From: Muribaculaceae bacterium
GTDB lineage: Bacteria; Bacteroidota; Bacteroidia; Bacteroidales; Muribaculaceae
Direction: 5' to 3'
Length of the DNA stretch: 64,000 nucleotides
Assembly: GCA_017619935.1 (NCBI GenBank)
Contig: JAFZRJ010000029.1
Coordinates: 1 to 64,000 of the forward strand
Shown: positions 36,114 to 43,584 of the stretch, one piece after another
Layout: every line of letters begins with the position of its first letter
How positions within the stretch are numbered: position 1 is the stretch's first letter
The notes under the pieces: generated by a model
Database searches by the model: none
The model's input: only the letters and a program-made list of their open reading frames with translations
Told to the model about the DNA's origin: nothing
Program-made: the position numbers and the translations under genes

Positions 36114-36232
36114 GTGCCGTTGCTCACTGCCAGAACTTGTTCGCACGAGTTGAATTGACACGATAGCCCACCGATATTATCACATTCTAATTTCAAAACT
36201 GGACTTATAGTCTTTTCGACAGCAGTTCGTCG
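36114..36232 (-). pseudogene. Degraded fragment resembling a RhuM-family protein
   Basis: In one minus-strand frame, from 36171 down, the translation reads VGYRVNSTRANKFWQ, then a stop, then ATALL. This is very close to the conserved RhuM core (ISVGYRVNS...FRQWAT). The preceding residues (KTISPVLKLECDNI) are in another frame, so there is at least one frameshift and one stop. The rest of the gene is missing. RhuM-type genes are commonly carried on islands and beside restriction systems. The identification is by eye. Confidence 0.45.
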
Positions 36233-36430
36233 GAATTAATATTATGAAGTTTTTACCCTCCAAAGGGAATCCATTTTGATCAGATATTGTTTTTGATTGG
36301 CAGATTTCAATTTAGCAGTTTTCCTATTTGGCAATTGATTGCCAAATTCACAGCATCCAATAACATTTTTGCCCCAAAGGTTAGCTGAAAGAAATTTTGC
36401 CACTACCTACTTGGCTATAACCCTCAATAT
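36233..36430. other. AT-rich gap behind the restriction gene, with a palindrome
   Basis: No gene recognised. A 20-base inverted repeat at 36327-36346 (TTTGGCAATTGATTGCCAAA) lies about 85 bases beyond the endonuclease stop; it has no T-run and may be a weak terminator or a protein-binding site. Confidence 0.5.
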
Positions 36431-37417
36431 TTACCCTTTGAAAACAGATTCACGATGAAAAGCTAAATATTGTTTTCTTTTCTCGTCTAAAGGTAAGAGT
36501 TGAATGAATCTACCATCAGTAATGCCTATACGACGCTTATTTTGAGGAGAAAGCCAATTTGAAATGCAAACACAACGATCATCAGTAAATGTAATGAAAC
36601 CTCTATCAAATAGTTTGTCGTATAAAGGGGACAATATAAAACCATTTTTGGGGTCAAGCCTTTCTTTATCGGTTGATACAGCCCAAGGCTTTATATGGCT
36701 TGCAATGAGCAATCTCTCATCGTTAATCATCGTAATTGGGCAAAATGGACATTCCTCCAATAATCTCTCGCGATAAAGACCTTGTCCTATTCGAGCGTAA
36801 CGAAGTTGTTCATCTCGTTTCGTAGTTGGTTGTGGCTTTTCTTTATTAATGGTTTCTTTCTTGCCATAAGTATATACTAAAGCCGAGCGAAGATCACCAA
36901 TAGCATCAAAATCAGCAAATAATTTCCAATAGAAAATTATAGAACCATTGCTATCTGAAAGACGTAAGGCAGAAATGTATGTTAGGTTTGGTAATGATAT
37001 TTCGCGAATAAGCCTGTAAGCATCATCTACAGAATTCACATAACCACGCGGCCCTATTATTTGCGTTTGGTCTTGAATGTTAAACTCAATGACTTCAGGC
37101 AATTTTTGAATGCGATTCACACGCTCGAGCCATAATGCAGACATTTTTTCTTTGCCCCGATAATCCTGCGATGGGTTCAAATACTCTTGCTTCATTGCTT
37201 GCATATATGCGAGTAAATCAGAACGTAAAATAAAACAACGAGCATTAAAACCTACATCACCATAAAACTCTCGCATTCGCTGTTTAGAAGAAATATAAAA
37301 TTTAGCCTCTCCATGACCCTGGCCAATTTTACTACCACCAAGAACGAAACAATCTGGCACAGTTTGAGCTGTGTCAAATGTCTCGGTTACATCAAATTTT
37401 TGTCCATCAATTATCAT
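36431..37417 (-). CDS. HNH restriction endonuclease (type II)
   Basis: 328 residues. The C-terminal 120 residues carry an HNH nuclease with zinc cysteines (ECPFCPIT), HIKPWAVSTDKERLDPKNGF and LSPLYDKLFDRGFITFTDD, the set seen in restriction HNH proteins. The first 180 residues have no recognised family and would bind DNA. It overlaps the end of the cytosine methyltransferase gene by four bases (ATGA), the standard layout of a restriction-modification pair, so cleavage of the same site is inferred. Strongly AT-rich compared with ychF and murF, consistent with transfer. No controller gene is visible. Confidence 0.85.
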   Translation of the reverse strand: MIIDGQKFDVTETFDTAQTVPDCFVLGGSKIGQGHGEAKFYISSKQRMREFYGDVGFNARCFILRSDLLAYMQAMKQEYLNPSQDYRGKEKMSALWLERVNRIQKLPEVIEFNIQDQTQIIGPRGYVNSVDDAYRLIREISLPNLTYISALRLSDSNGSIIFYWKLFADFDAIGDLRSALVYTYGKKETINKEKPQPTTKRDEQLRYARIGQGLYRERLLEECPFCPITMINDERLLIASHIKPWAVSTDKERLDPKNGFILSPLYDKLFDRGFITFTDDRCVCISNWLSPQNKRRIGITDGRFIQLLPLDEKRKQYLAFHRESVFKG

Positions 37418-38790
37418 ATACCGTATTTTGTTATATCTAATTGTTTGAGAATTGCAATAAGGACATCAACAACAATACTATTACCCGATTGTTGATATAA
37501 TGCCGTGTCGGAAACAACAATTTTGAATGTATCACGAAAACCCATCAAACGCAAACATTCACGAGGTGTTAATTTCCTAATTCTTCCTTTATGAGTTACA
37601 TAGTTATCAACACCCGCACGGTGCATTTTGTGCATAGATTGTAATAGAGGTCGAGCAATATCTAAATCCGTTTCTGTTGAAGTCTTGAACCCTTTTGTGC
37701 CACAAGCAAGAACATATCTTGCCACCTTCTCAGAAAGGTAATACTTTTCTTCAACATCCCTAACATCAAAAATAAACTCGTCAAAAGCAGGGTCTGAGGG
37801 AGTTAAATCAGAATCAGGATGAAACACAAAATCTCCATGCCAATTGAATTGTTGATTCCGTTTTTGACAAAGTTGAACATCTCCGTTTATTTGAGTATAA
37901 CACTTCGCTCTATTCTTGTGACTCGTGACAAACTTAATACCCTTTTCTCGAAGAAAATATTTTGTGTCAACATAATCTTCTAGAAAATCATACATTTTAT
38001 ACTCCAATTCTATCGGAGCAGGATATTTGAAATCTGTTTTTTGTTTGAAGCCCAAACAAAAAATACGTTCTCTGTGTTGGGGAATGCCGTAGTCACAACT
38101 ATTCAGAACACGAAATTTCACATCATACCCTAATTCCTCAAAAATATCATGTATAATTCTCCAAGTTCTACCTTTATCATGGTTAATAAGCCCTCTAACA
38201 TTCTCAAATAGGAATAATTTGGGTTGTGTTTCTTTAACCACTCTTGCAAACTCATAAAACAAAGTTCCTCGAGCATCTTCAAAGCCTAAACGACGTCCAA
38301 CCATTGAAAACGCTTGACAAGGAGCACCGCCCACAATAAAGTCAACTTGACCAAGATATTTCGTTGCGTCAAATTCCCTAATATCACTAAACCAATTATT
38401 CTCGGTTATGTCATAATTAGCGAAATAACTTTTCTTGCATTTCTCATCTATGTCACCAGCAAAAACAATTTTGTGGTTTAATCCTAATCGTTGAAATGCG
38501 TGTTCAATAGCACCAATCCCACTAAAAACTGTTCCAAGCCTAACACATCTTTCTGGGTGAGTAAATTCCAATTCTCTCCAATTTGGTCCCTTAGAAATAG
38601 CTGTTGGCGTTACAATTTTATCTGTAATGGTATATGCCTTACTTTTAATAACCTTTTGAACCTCAGTCAGATTTTCAAAATCACAAATGGGATTATTTTC
38701 AAATAATGAAAGTTGATAGGCAATGGCTTCTTCTTCGGCCATTCCCATCTCTATTAGTTCTTCAATACTATATAACTTATATTCACTCAT
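37414..38790 (-). CDS. DNA (cytosine-5) methyltransferase
   Basis: 458 residues. Motif I is TVFSGIGAIEHAF near 85-97, motif IV with the catalytic cysteine is GGAPCQAFSMVGRRLGF, motif VI is FENVRGL, motif VIII is QHRERIFCLGF, and motifs IX-X are RKLTPRECLRLMGF and QQSGNSIVVDVL. The target-recognition region is about residues 270-380; specificity cannot be read. Unusually, about 80 residues precede motif I (SIEELIEMGMAEEEAIAYQL), much longer than in Dcm-like enzymes. First gene of the pair with the HNH nuclease. Its promoter is nearly the same as that of murF. Confidence 0.95.
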   Translation of the reverse strand: MSEYKLYSIEELIEMGMAEEEAIAYQLSLFENNPICDFENLTEVQKVIKSKAYTITDKIVTPTAISKGPNWRELEFTHPERCVRLGTVFSGIGAIEHAFQRLGLNHKIVFAGDIDEKCKKSYFANYDITENNWFSDIREFDATKYLGQVDFIVGGAPCQAFSMVGRRLGFEDARGTLFYEFARVVKETQPKLFLFENVRGLINHDKGRTWRIIHDIFEELGYDVKFRVLNSCDYGIPQHRERIFCLGFKQKTDFKYPAPIELEYKMYDFLEDYVDTKYFLREKGIKFVTSHKNRAKCYTQINGDVQLCQKRNQQFNWHGDFVFHPDSDLTPSDPAFDEFIFDVRDVEEKYYLSEKVARYVLACGTKGFKTSTETDLDIARPLLQSMHKMHRAGVDNYVTHKGRIRKLTPRECLRLMGFRDTFKIVVSDTALYQQSGNSIVVDVLIAILKQLDITKYGI

Positions 38791-38831
38791 TTAATAGTCT
38801 TGAAAATACAGATAATAATTACAAGTGGCTA

Positions 38832-38862
38832 CAAAGTTACGGAAAAATGAGTGCAGAACAAA
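38832..38862 (-). promoter_or_regulatory. Promoter of the restriction-modification operon
   Basis: Minus strand TTTTG (plus 38859-38863), 19 bases, TAACTTTG (38832-38839). An eight-base dyad AAATGAAA / TTTCATTT (38861-38868 with 38877-38884) starts at -33. Close sequence match to the murF promoter at 41559-41589. Confidence 0.7.
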
Positions 38863-38884
38863 ATGAAATATATGTTTTTCATTT

Positions 38885-39128
38885 TTTTGTCGAGTTATTG
38901 ACAAAAAGTTTGAACTCTTTTTCCGCGTCCTTTGCCTTTCACGGTGCAAAGGTAGGGGGCGGGTGTGCATAATGCGGGCACATGAAAATGGAAAAGTATT
39001 AAATCCACAAAGTGACACACGTCGCCAACGCTTCGGCACAAAGGGGAATAACTAGCGGGATGGGGGTGAAAATCGCCTTTGGGAAAGTTTTTTTCTTACT
39101 GACTGCACAACATTCAAAAAATATGTTG
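38885..39128. other. Intergenic region between divergent units
   Basis: No gene recognised. The left part is the upstream flank of the methyltransferase promoter; the rest contains no repeat found elsewhere in the window. Confidence 0.5.
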
Positions 39129-39136
39129 TAACTTTG
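39129..39136 (+). promoter_or_regulatory. -7 box for the GYF_2/CD225 gene
   Basis: TAACTTTG. Because it contains the TTG at 39134 that could open the reading frame, that codon cannot be the start; the ATG at 39158 is the start. Confidence 0.6.
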
Positions 39137-39157
39137 CGAAAAGAAAAATTTAAGACA

Positions 39158-39790
39158 ATGAACGACAAGATGCTATACTGGATTAACCAGGACGGTGTGC
39201 AAGCCGGTCCCGTGACTAGCGAACAACTGAAAGAGATGGCGGTGAACGACTCGGCCTACGTGTGGCGCGCAGGCATGGACGACTGGTGCCGCATTACCGA
39301 GTGTCCCGAGCTTGACGGACTGTACGAAGTGGCGCCCGCCGAGGAGCCTGCGGTGACCGACAACTTCCTCGAGACAGCCGAGACCGACGCCCCCGAGACG
39401 GCAGCCGAACCCGACCCCGTGCAGGAGGAACCCATGCTGGGCACGCCCCTCTACCCGCCCGTGCCCGAGCCAATGATGCCGCAACCCGCACCCGCAGCGC
39501 AGCCCTATGCGCCCCTGCCAGCAGCACAGCCGACCACTGGCGAGACCGTGCCCAAGTGCCCGCCCACCAACCTGGTGTGGGCCATCCTCGCCACCATACT
39601 CTGCTGCCTGCCCCTGGGTGTGGTCGCCATCATCTACAGCACCAAGGTGAGCCAGAAATACCAGCAGGGCGACTATGCCGCCGCCGAGCACTACAGCGAG
39701 GTGAGCGCCTGGTGGTGCATCGGCACCATCGTGGGAGGCCTCATCCTTTCGCCGTTTGTGTCACTGATCCAGATGGCCTTGATGCAGTAG
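39158..39790 (+). CDS. GYF_2 domain protein with CD225-type membrane segment
   Basis: 210 residues. Residues 1-60 form a GYF_2 (DUF4339) domain: YWINQDGVQAGPVTSEQLKE and VWRAGMDDWCRITECPEL. A proline/alanine-rich acidic linker (about 65-135) leads to two membrane helices with the CD225/dispanin pattern, LVWAILATILCCLPLGVVAI and IYSTKVSQKYQQGDYAAAEH. Such proteins are thought to be membrane adaptors that bind proline-rich partners. One base separates it from the DUF2752 gene, and the pair is common in Bacteroidetes. Confidence 0.85.
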   Translation: MNDKMLYWINQDGVQAGPVTSEQLKEMAVNDSAYVWRAGMDDWCRITECPELDGLYEVAPAEEPAVTDNFLETAETDAPETAAEPDPVQEEPMLGTPLYPPVPEPMMPQPAPAAQPYAPLPAAQPTTGETVPKCPPTNLVWAILATILCCLPLGVVAIIYSTKVSQKYQQGDYAAAEHYSEVSAWWCIGTIVGGLILSPFVSLIQMALMQ

Positions 39791-39791
39791 T

Positions 39792-40169
39792 ATGCGTAAA
39801 ATCATTCTGACCGTTATCATAGTGGCTGCTGTCCTCGTGGCAGGAGTCATTTATTTTACCTACGACCCCTCGAAGGAGGGCAACCTGTTTCCGCGTTGTA
39901 TCTTCGTGACGCTCACCGGCTTTAAGTGCCCCGGCTGCGGCAGCCAGCGCGCCATTCACGCCCTGCTGCACGGCGACATCCTCACCGCAGCCCACTACAA
40001 CGCCGCCATGCTGGTGGGCATACCGCTGGCCATGGCCTACGGCATCGCCGAGTGGAAACGCACCACCTGGCAGCGCTACTACATGGCGATGAACAACCGC
40101 TGGGTGCTGATGGCGCTGCTCGTCGCCATCATGCTGTGGTGGGTGCTGCGCAACATCTTTGGGCTGTAA
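39792..40169 (+). CDS. DUF2752 membrane protein
   Basis: 125 residues with three to four hydrophobic helices. The DUF2752 core is clear: PRCIFVTLTGFKCPGCGSQR followed by AIHALLHGD. The CPGCG pair could bind metal or form a disulfide. It follows the GYF_2/CD225 gene by one base and probably acts with it in the inner membrane; the function is unknown. Confidence 0.88.
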   Translation: MRKIILTVIIVAAVLVAGVIYFTYDPSKEGNLFPRCIFVTLTGFKCPGCGSQRAIHALLHGDILTAAHYNAAMLVGIPLAMAYGIAEWKRTTWQRYYMAMNNRWVLMALLVAIMLWWVLRNIFGL

Positions 40170-40205
40170 CAGCCCCTCCCCTTTACCGAAGCTGGAATCT
40201 TGATT

Positions 40206-41537
40206 TTAGAGGAATTCTGGGAGCTGGAACAGGCGCGTGCCGTTCGAGCCCTTGATGAGGATGTAGTAGCCCTCGGGCTGCCGCTCAGCGATGGCGGCTT
40301 TCACCTCCTCCACGTCATGGAACTTGCGGTAGGGGCTGTCGATGGCGGCAAACTCCTCGCCCACCAGCCACACCTCGTCGAACGGGCAGTTGCCGAGCAT
40401 GTCCACCACGCGCTGGTGCTCCTCACGGCTGCTCGCGCCCAACTCACGCATCTCGCCCAGGATTGCCATCTTGGGCGACACTTGCATCACGCTGAAGTTG
40501 TCGAGCGCCGCCGCCATCGACGTGGGGTTGGCGTTGTAGGCGTCCACCACGAGGTGGTTGTGGGCGGTGTGGGTGAGCTGCGAACGGTTGTTGGACGGCA
40601 CATACGACTCCAGCGCGCGGTTGATGAGCTCCGCGTCAACGCCGAAGTGCAGGCCCACGGTGACAGCCGCCAGCACGTTGTCGAGGTTGTAGCTGCCTAT
40701 CAGGTGCGTGGTCACCTCGTGCCACACGTCGGCACGGGCGTTGTCGCGCCACCGCAGCCGCAGGAACGGGTCGCACGCCACCAACTGTCCGCAGACCCTG
40801 GCAGCGCTGTAGGCGTCGCGCTTGGTGTAGGCCACCGAGGTCACCTCGCAGGGCAAGATGCCCATCAGCAGTTCGTTGTCGGCATTGATGAAGATGGTGT
40901 TGGCATAGTCATGCGCCAGGAAATCGTAGAGTTCGCCCTTGGTGTGGACCACCCCTTCCAGCGAGCCGAAGCCCTGAAGGTGCGCCTTGCCCACGTTAGA
41001 AATCAGTCCACAGTTAGGCTCGGCGGTCTCCGCCAGCGTCTTGATGTCGCCCGGGTGGCTCGCGCCCATCTCCACCACGGCAATCTGTGTGTCGGTGTTG
41101 AGGCGCAGCAACGTCTTGGGCACGCCCACATCGTTGTTGTAGTTGCCCTCGGTGGCCATCACGTTGTAGCGCTCGGCCAGCACCGCGCGGACAAGCTCTT
41201 TGGTGGTCGTCTTGCCGTTGGTGCCGGTGATGGCGACCACGGGGATGTCGAACTGGCGGCGGTGCTCGCGCGCCAAGTCCTTAAACGCCTGCAACGTGTC
41301 GGGCACCAGCACCATGCGGGAGCGGTCGCCCCCGTTGTCCACATAGCGGTCATAGACCTCGGCGCTATCGACCACGGCCAGCGCGCACCCCTTGTCGAGC
41401 GCTTGCTCGGCAAAGAGGTTGCCGTCGAAAGTCTCGCCTTTCAACGCGATGAAGATACTGCCCTGCGGGCACACACGGCTGTCGGTAGTCACCTCGGGGT
41501 GCCGACGATAAAAGTCATATAGTTCCTTGCTGTTCAT
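40206..41537 (-). CDS. murF: UDP-N-acetylmuramoyl-tripeptide--D-alanyl-D-alanine ligase
   Basis: 443 residues. Joins D-Ala-D-Ala to the UDP-MurNAc-tripeptide. The Mur-ligase P-loop GTNGKTTTKELV is near residues 110-121; EMGASHPGDIKTLA, SNVGKAHLQGFGS and the late DAYNANPTSM motif are intact. It stands alone rather than in a dcw cluster. Divergent from ddl, whose product is its substrate; a 680-base region of repeats and both promoters separates the two. Confidence 0.97.
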   Translation of the reverse strand: MNSKELYDFYRRHPEVTTDSRVCPQGSIFIALKGETFDGNLFAEQALDKGCALAVVDSAEVYDRYVDNGGDRSRMVLVPDTLQAFKDLAREHRRQFDIPVVAITGTNGKTTTKELVRAVLAERYNVMATEGNYNNDVGVPKTLLRLNTDTQIAVVEMGASHPGDIKTLAETAEPNCGLISNVGKAHLQGFGSLEGVVHTKGELYDFLAHDYANTIFINADNELLMGILPCEVTSVAYTKRDAYSAARVCGQLVACDPFLRLRWRDNARADVWHEVTTHLIGSYNLDNVLAAVTVGLHFGVDAELINRALESYVPSNNRSQLTHTAHNHLVVDAYNANPTSMAAALDNFSVMQVSPKMAILGEMRELGASSREEHQRVVDMLGNCPFDEVWLVGEEFAAIDSPYRKFHDVEEVKAAIAERQPEGYYILIKGSNGTRLFQLPEFL

Positions 41538-41558
41538 AATTCTTTCAATTTCGACCTA

Positions 41559-41589
41559 CAAAATTACGGAAAGTTGAGAGCAGAACAAA
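41559..41589 (-). promoter_or_regulatory. Promoter of murF with upstream dyad
   Basis: Minus strand TTTTG (plus 41586-41590), 19 bases, TAATTTTG (41559-41566). A ten-base dyad AAATGAGAAA / TTTTTCATTT (41588-41597 with 41603-41612, one G-T pair) starts at -33. Confidence 0.7.
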
Positions 41590-41668
41590 ATGAGAAACGC
41601 AGTTTTTCATTTTTTATGCCGAAACGGAGTAATTTCGGCGAAGCCAACGTTACGGAAAGTTGAGAGAA

Positions 41669-42120
41669 AAGCATTTCGCCGCGGCGATGACCAAACAGAA
41701 AACCCCGGCGTGTTGCGTCGAAGATGCAGAATGCTTCGGAGAAGCTATTTGTCTTTAAGACCATGCAACCACGAAGTGCTCGAGGAAGTTTTGAAGCACG
41801 AGTTGCACAAAGTGCAGCGTGCGGTGCTGAAAGCATCGAAACCTTCCTCAACATTGTGCACCGAAGACTCTCGCAGCTTGGTCCTTGCGCTATCTAATGA
41901 AAATGCGCCTCGAAGAGGAACTTCAACCAGCACACGCAACGCCAAAGACAACGCAGAAGTTCGTCTGCGACGCACCGCCCAGAGTCGCAGCTGTGAACCA
42001 AGCATCGCACCCTTACTGGGTGCTCGCATGGTTTTTAACACGATGTCGGGCCTTCGACCCGCCCAGCATCTTCGATGCTTCACCACCTCATACTTTTGAG
42101 TGTCCCTTTGCGGAAAACCG
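41669..42120. repeat. Long multi-hairpin interspersed repeat, copy B
   Basis: Second copy of the element at 12396-12760. It keeps the same chain of hairpins; in the TGCGTC-gaa-GATGCA stem a C-to-T change leaves a G-U pair. It contains an extra block of roughly 95 bases near 41770-41865, itself an inverted repeat: GAGGAAG near 41783 with CTTCCTC near 41842, and inside it an AGCACG...CGTGC stem. Placed between the divergent murF and ddl promoters. Confidence 0.8.
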
Positions 42121-42151
42121 ATGGCGAAACTGTGTGTTTTCGGTGAAAAAA

Positions 42152-42183
42152 TTTGGTTGTTCAGCGCCTTCATCGTACCTTTG
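42152..42183 (+). promoter_or_regulatory. Promoter of ddl
   Basis: TTTG at 42152-42155, 20 bases, TACCTTTG at 42176-42183. It excludes the TTG at 42153 as a start codon and supports the ATG at 42222. Confidence 0.7.
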
Positions 42184-42221
42184 CATATTCATTTGAACAC
42201 CCGATAGAAACTCTTTACGCA

Positions 42222-43223
42222 ATGAATACAATGAAGCGAACCATAGCCATCGTTTGTGGTGGTGACTCCTCGGAATACGAAGTGTCGCTGCGCTCGGCAC
42301 AGGGACTGTACAACGCCTTCGACCACGACCGTTACGACATCTATGTGGTGGTGGTCAGGGGCCTCTACTGGCACGTGAACCTGGAGAACAACCTGACGGA
42401 GCCCATCGACAAAAATGACTTCTCGTTCACCCACGAGGGCAAAAAGGTGAAGTTTGACTACGCCTACATCACCATCCACGGCACTCCAGGCGAAAACGGC
42501 ATCATCCAGGGGTATTTCGACCTCATCCGCCTGCCCTACTCCACTTGCAATGTGCTCGTTGAGGCACTGACGTTCAACAAGTTTGCCCTCAACAACTATC
42601 TGCGCGCGTTCGGCTCTACCGTGCCCGACAGCATCCTGCTGCGCGCCTCGCAGGCCAACGACTACGACGCCGCCGAGATTGAGCAGCGCCTGGGCATGCC
42701 CTGCTTTGTCAAGCCCGCCGCCGACGGCTCCAGCTTCGGCGTGTCGAAGGTGAAGAGTGTGCAAGAGCTCCCCGCAGCGCTGAACAAGGCCTTCATGCAG
42801 TGCGAGAACGTGATGATTGAGCGGTTCCTCGACGGTACCGAAGTCACCGTGGGCTGCTACAAGACCAAGGAAAAATCGGTGGTGTTCCCCGTTACCGAAG
42901 TGGTCACCGACAACGAGTTTTTCGACTACGACGCCAAGTATAACGGACAGGTGCAAGAAATCACGCCCGCCCGCATCTCGGACGAACTCACCGCCGCACT
43001 GCAAGCCGAGACGTCGCGCATCTACGACATCCTGCACTGCAACGGCATCATCCGCATCGACTTCATCATCACCCGCAATGACGACGGCAGTGACTGCATC
43101 AACCTGCTGGAGATCAACACCACGCCCGGAATGACCGCCACCAGTTTCATCCCGCAGCAAGTGGCCGCCGCCGGCCTGGAGATGAAGGACGTGCTCACCG
43201 ACATCGTCGAGAATCAGTTCTGA
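42222..43223 (+). CDS. ddl: D-alanine--D-alanine ligase
   Basis: 333 residues (a second ATG is at 42231). ATP-grasp enzyme making the D-Ala-D-Ala used by MurF. IAIVCGGDSSEYEVSLRSAQ at the start, IHGTPGENGIIQGYFD, CFVKPAADGSSFGVSKV, the metal-binding IRIDFI and LLEINTTPGMT are all in place. The frame is open back to a TTG inside the promoter, so that start is rejected. No co-transcribed neighbour: the next gene is 360 bases away with its own promoter. Confidence 0.96.
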   Translation: MNTMKRTIAIVCGGDSSEYEVSLRSAQGLYNAFDHDRYDIYVVVVRGLYWHVNLENNLTEPIDKNDFSFTHEGKKVKFDYAYITIHGTPGENGIIQGYFDLIRLPYSTCNVLVEALTFNKFALNNYLRAFGSTVPDSILLRASQANDYDAAEIEQRLGMPCFVKPAADGSSFGVSKVKSVQELPAALNKAFMQCENVMIERFLDGTEVTVGCYKTKEKSVVFPVTEVVTDNEFFDYDAKYNGQVQEITPARISDELTAALQAETSRIYDILHCNGIIRIDFIITRNDDGSDCINLLEINTTPGMTATSFIPQQVAAAGLEMKDVLTDIVENQF

Positions 43224-43438
43224 CCCGCCCCGCCGCCTTGATGACGGCACACGATTGAAACCCGCTCAGCCACAGTGCGTCAGCGCCAACCAGCGGCAAA
43301 ACAGGTCGAAATCGTGAAAACCCGTCGCCACACCGTGTTTCACATAGTTCCTTTTTGTGCATTTACTGGCTAAAAATTGACATAAGCCTACTTTGTACTC
43401 ATTAACATATAAACACCTAAAACTACCTGAATTTAAAC

Positions 43439-43480
43439 TCCGTTATTAATTCGCCTTATATTTAAGGTATTTTTAACGGA
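43439..43480. promoter_or_regulatory. Inverted repeat upstream of the inositol-phosphate synthase promoter
   Basis: TCCGTTA (43439-43445) pairs with TAACGGA (43474-43480), with an inner CCTTA/TAAGG pair. It lies about 40-80 bases above the -7 box at 43521, where an operator or activator site would be expected. The remainder of the 360-base gap 43224-43584 shows no gene. Confidence 0.4.
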
Positions 43481-43520
43481 ACGATTACACAATTTAGTTC
43501 TTTTATTCAGAAAAACACTG

Positions 43521-43528
43521 TACTTTTG
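43521..43528 (+). promoter_or_regulatory. -7 box for inositol-phosphate synthase
   Basis: TACTTTTG, in a gene-free AT-rich stretch; predicts a leader of about 50 bases. Confidence 0.55.
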
Positions 43529-43584
43529 CGTGAATTTCTTTTATTGAAAACAGTATCATAAATTATAAGGTAAACCAAATTATT

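Noticed and set aside
39134..39157. TTG start for the GYF_2 gene; likewise 42153 for ddl, 54699 for the dockerin gene and 60949 for tolC
   Set aside because: Each of these codons lies in or above the promoter box that serves the gene.
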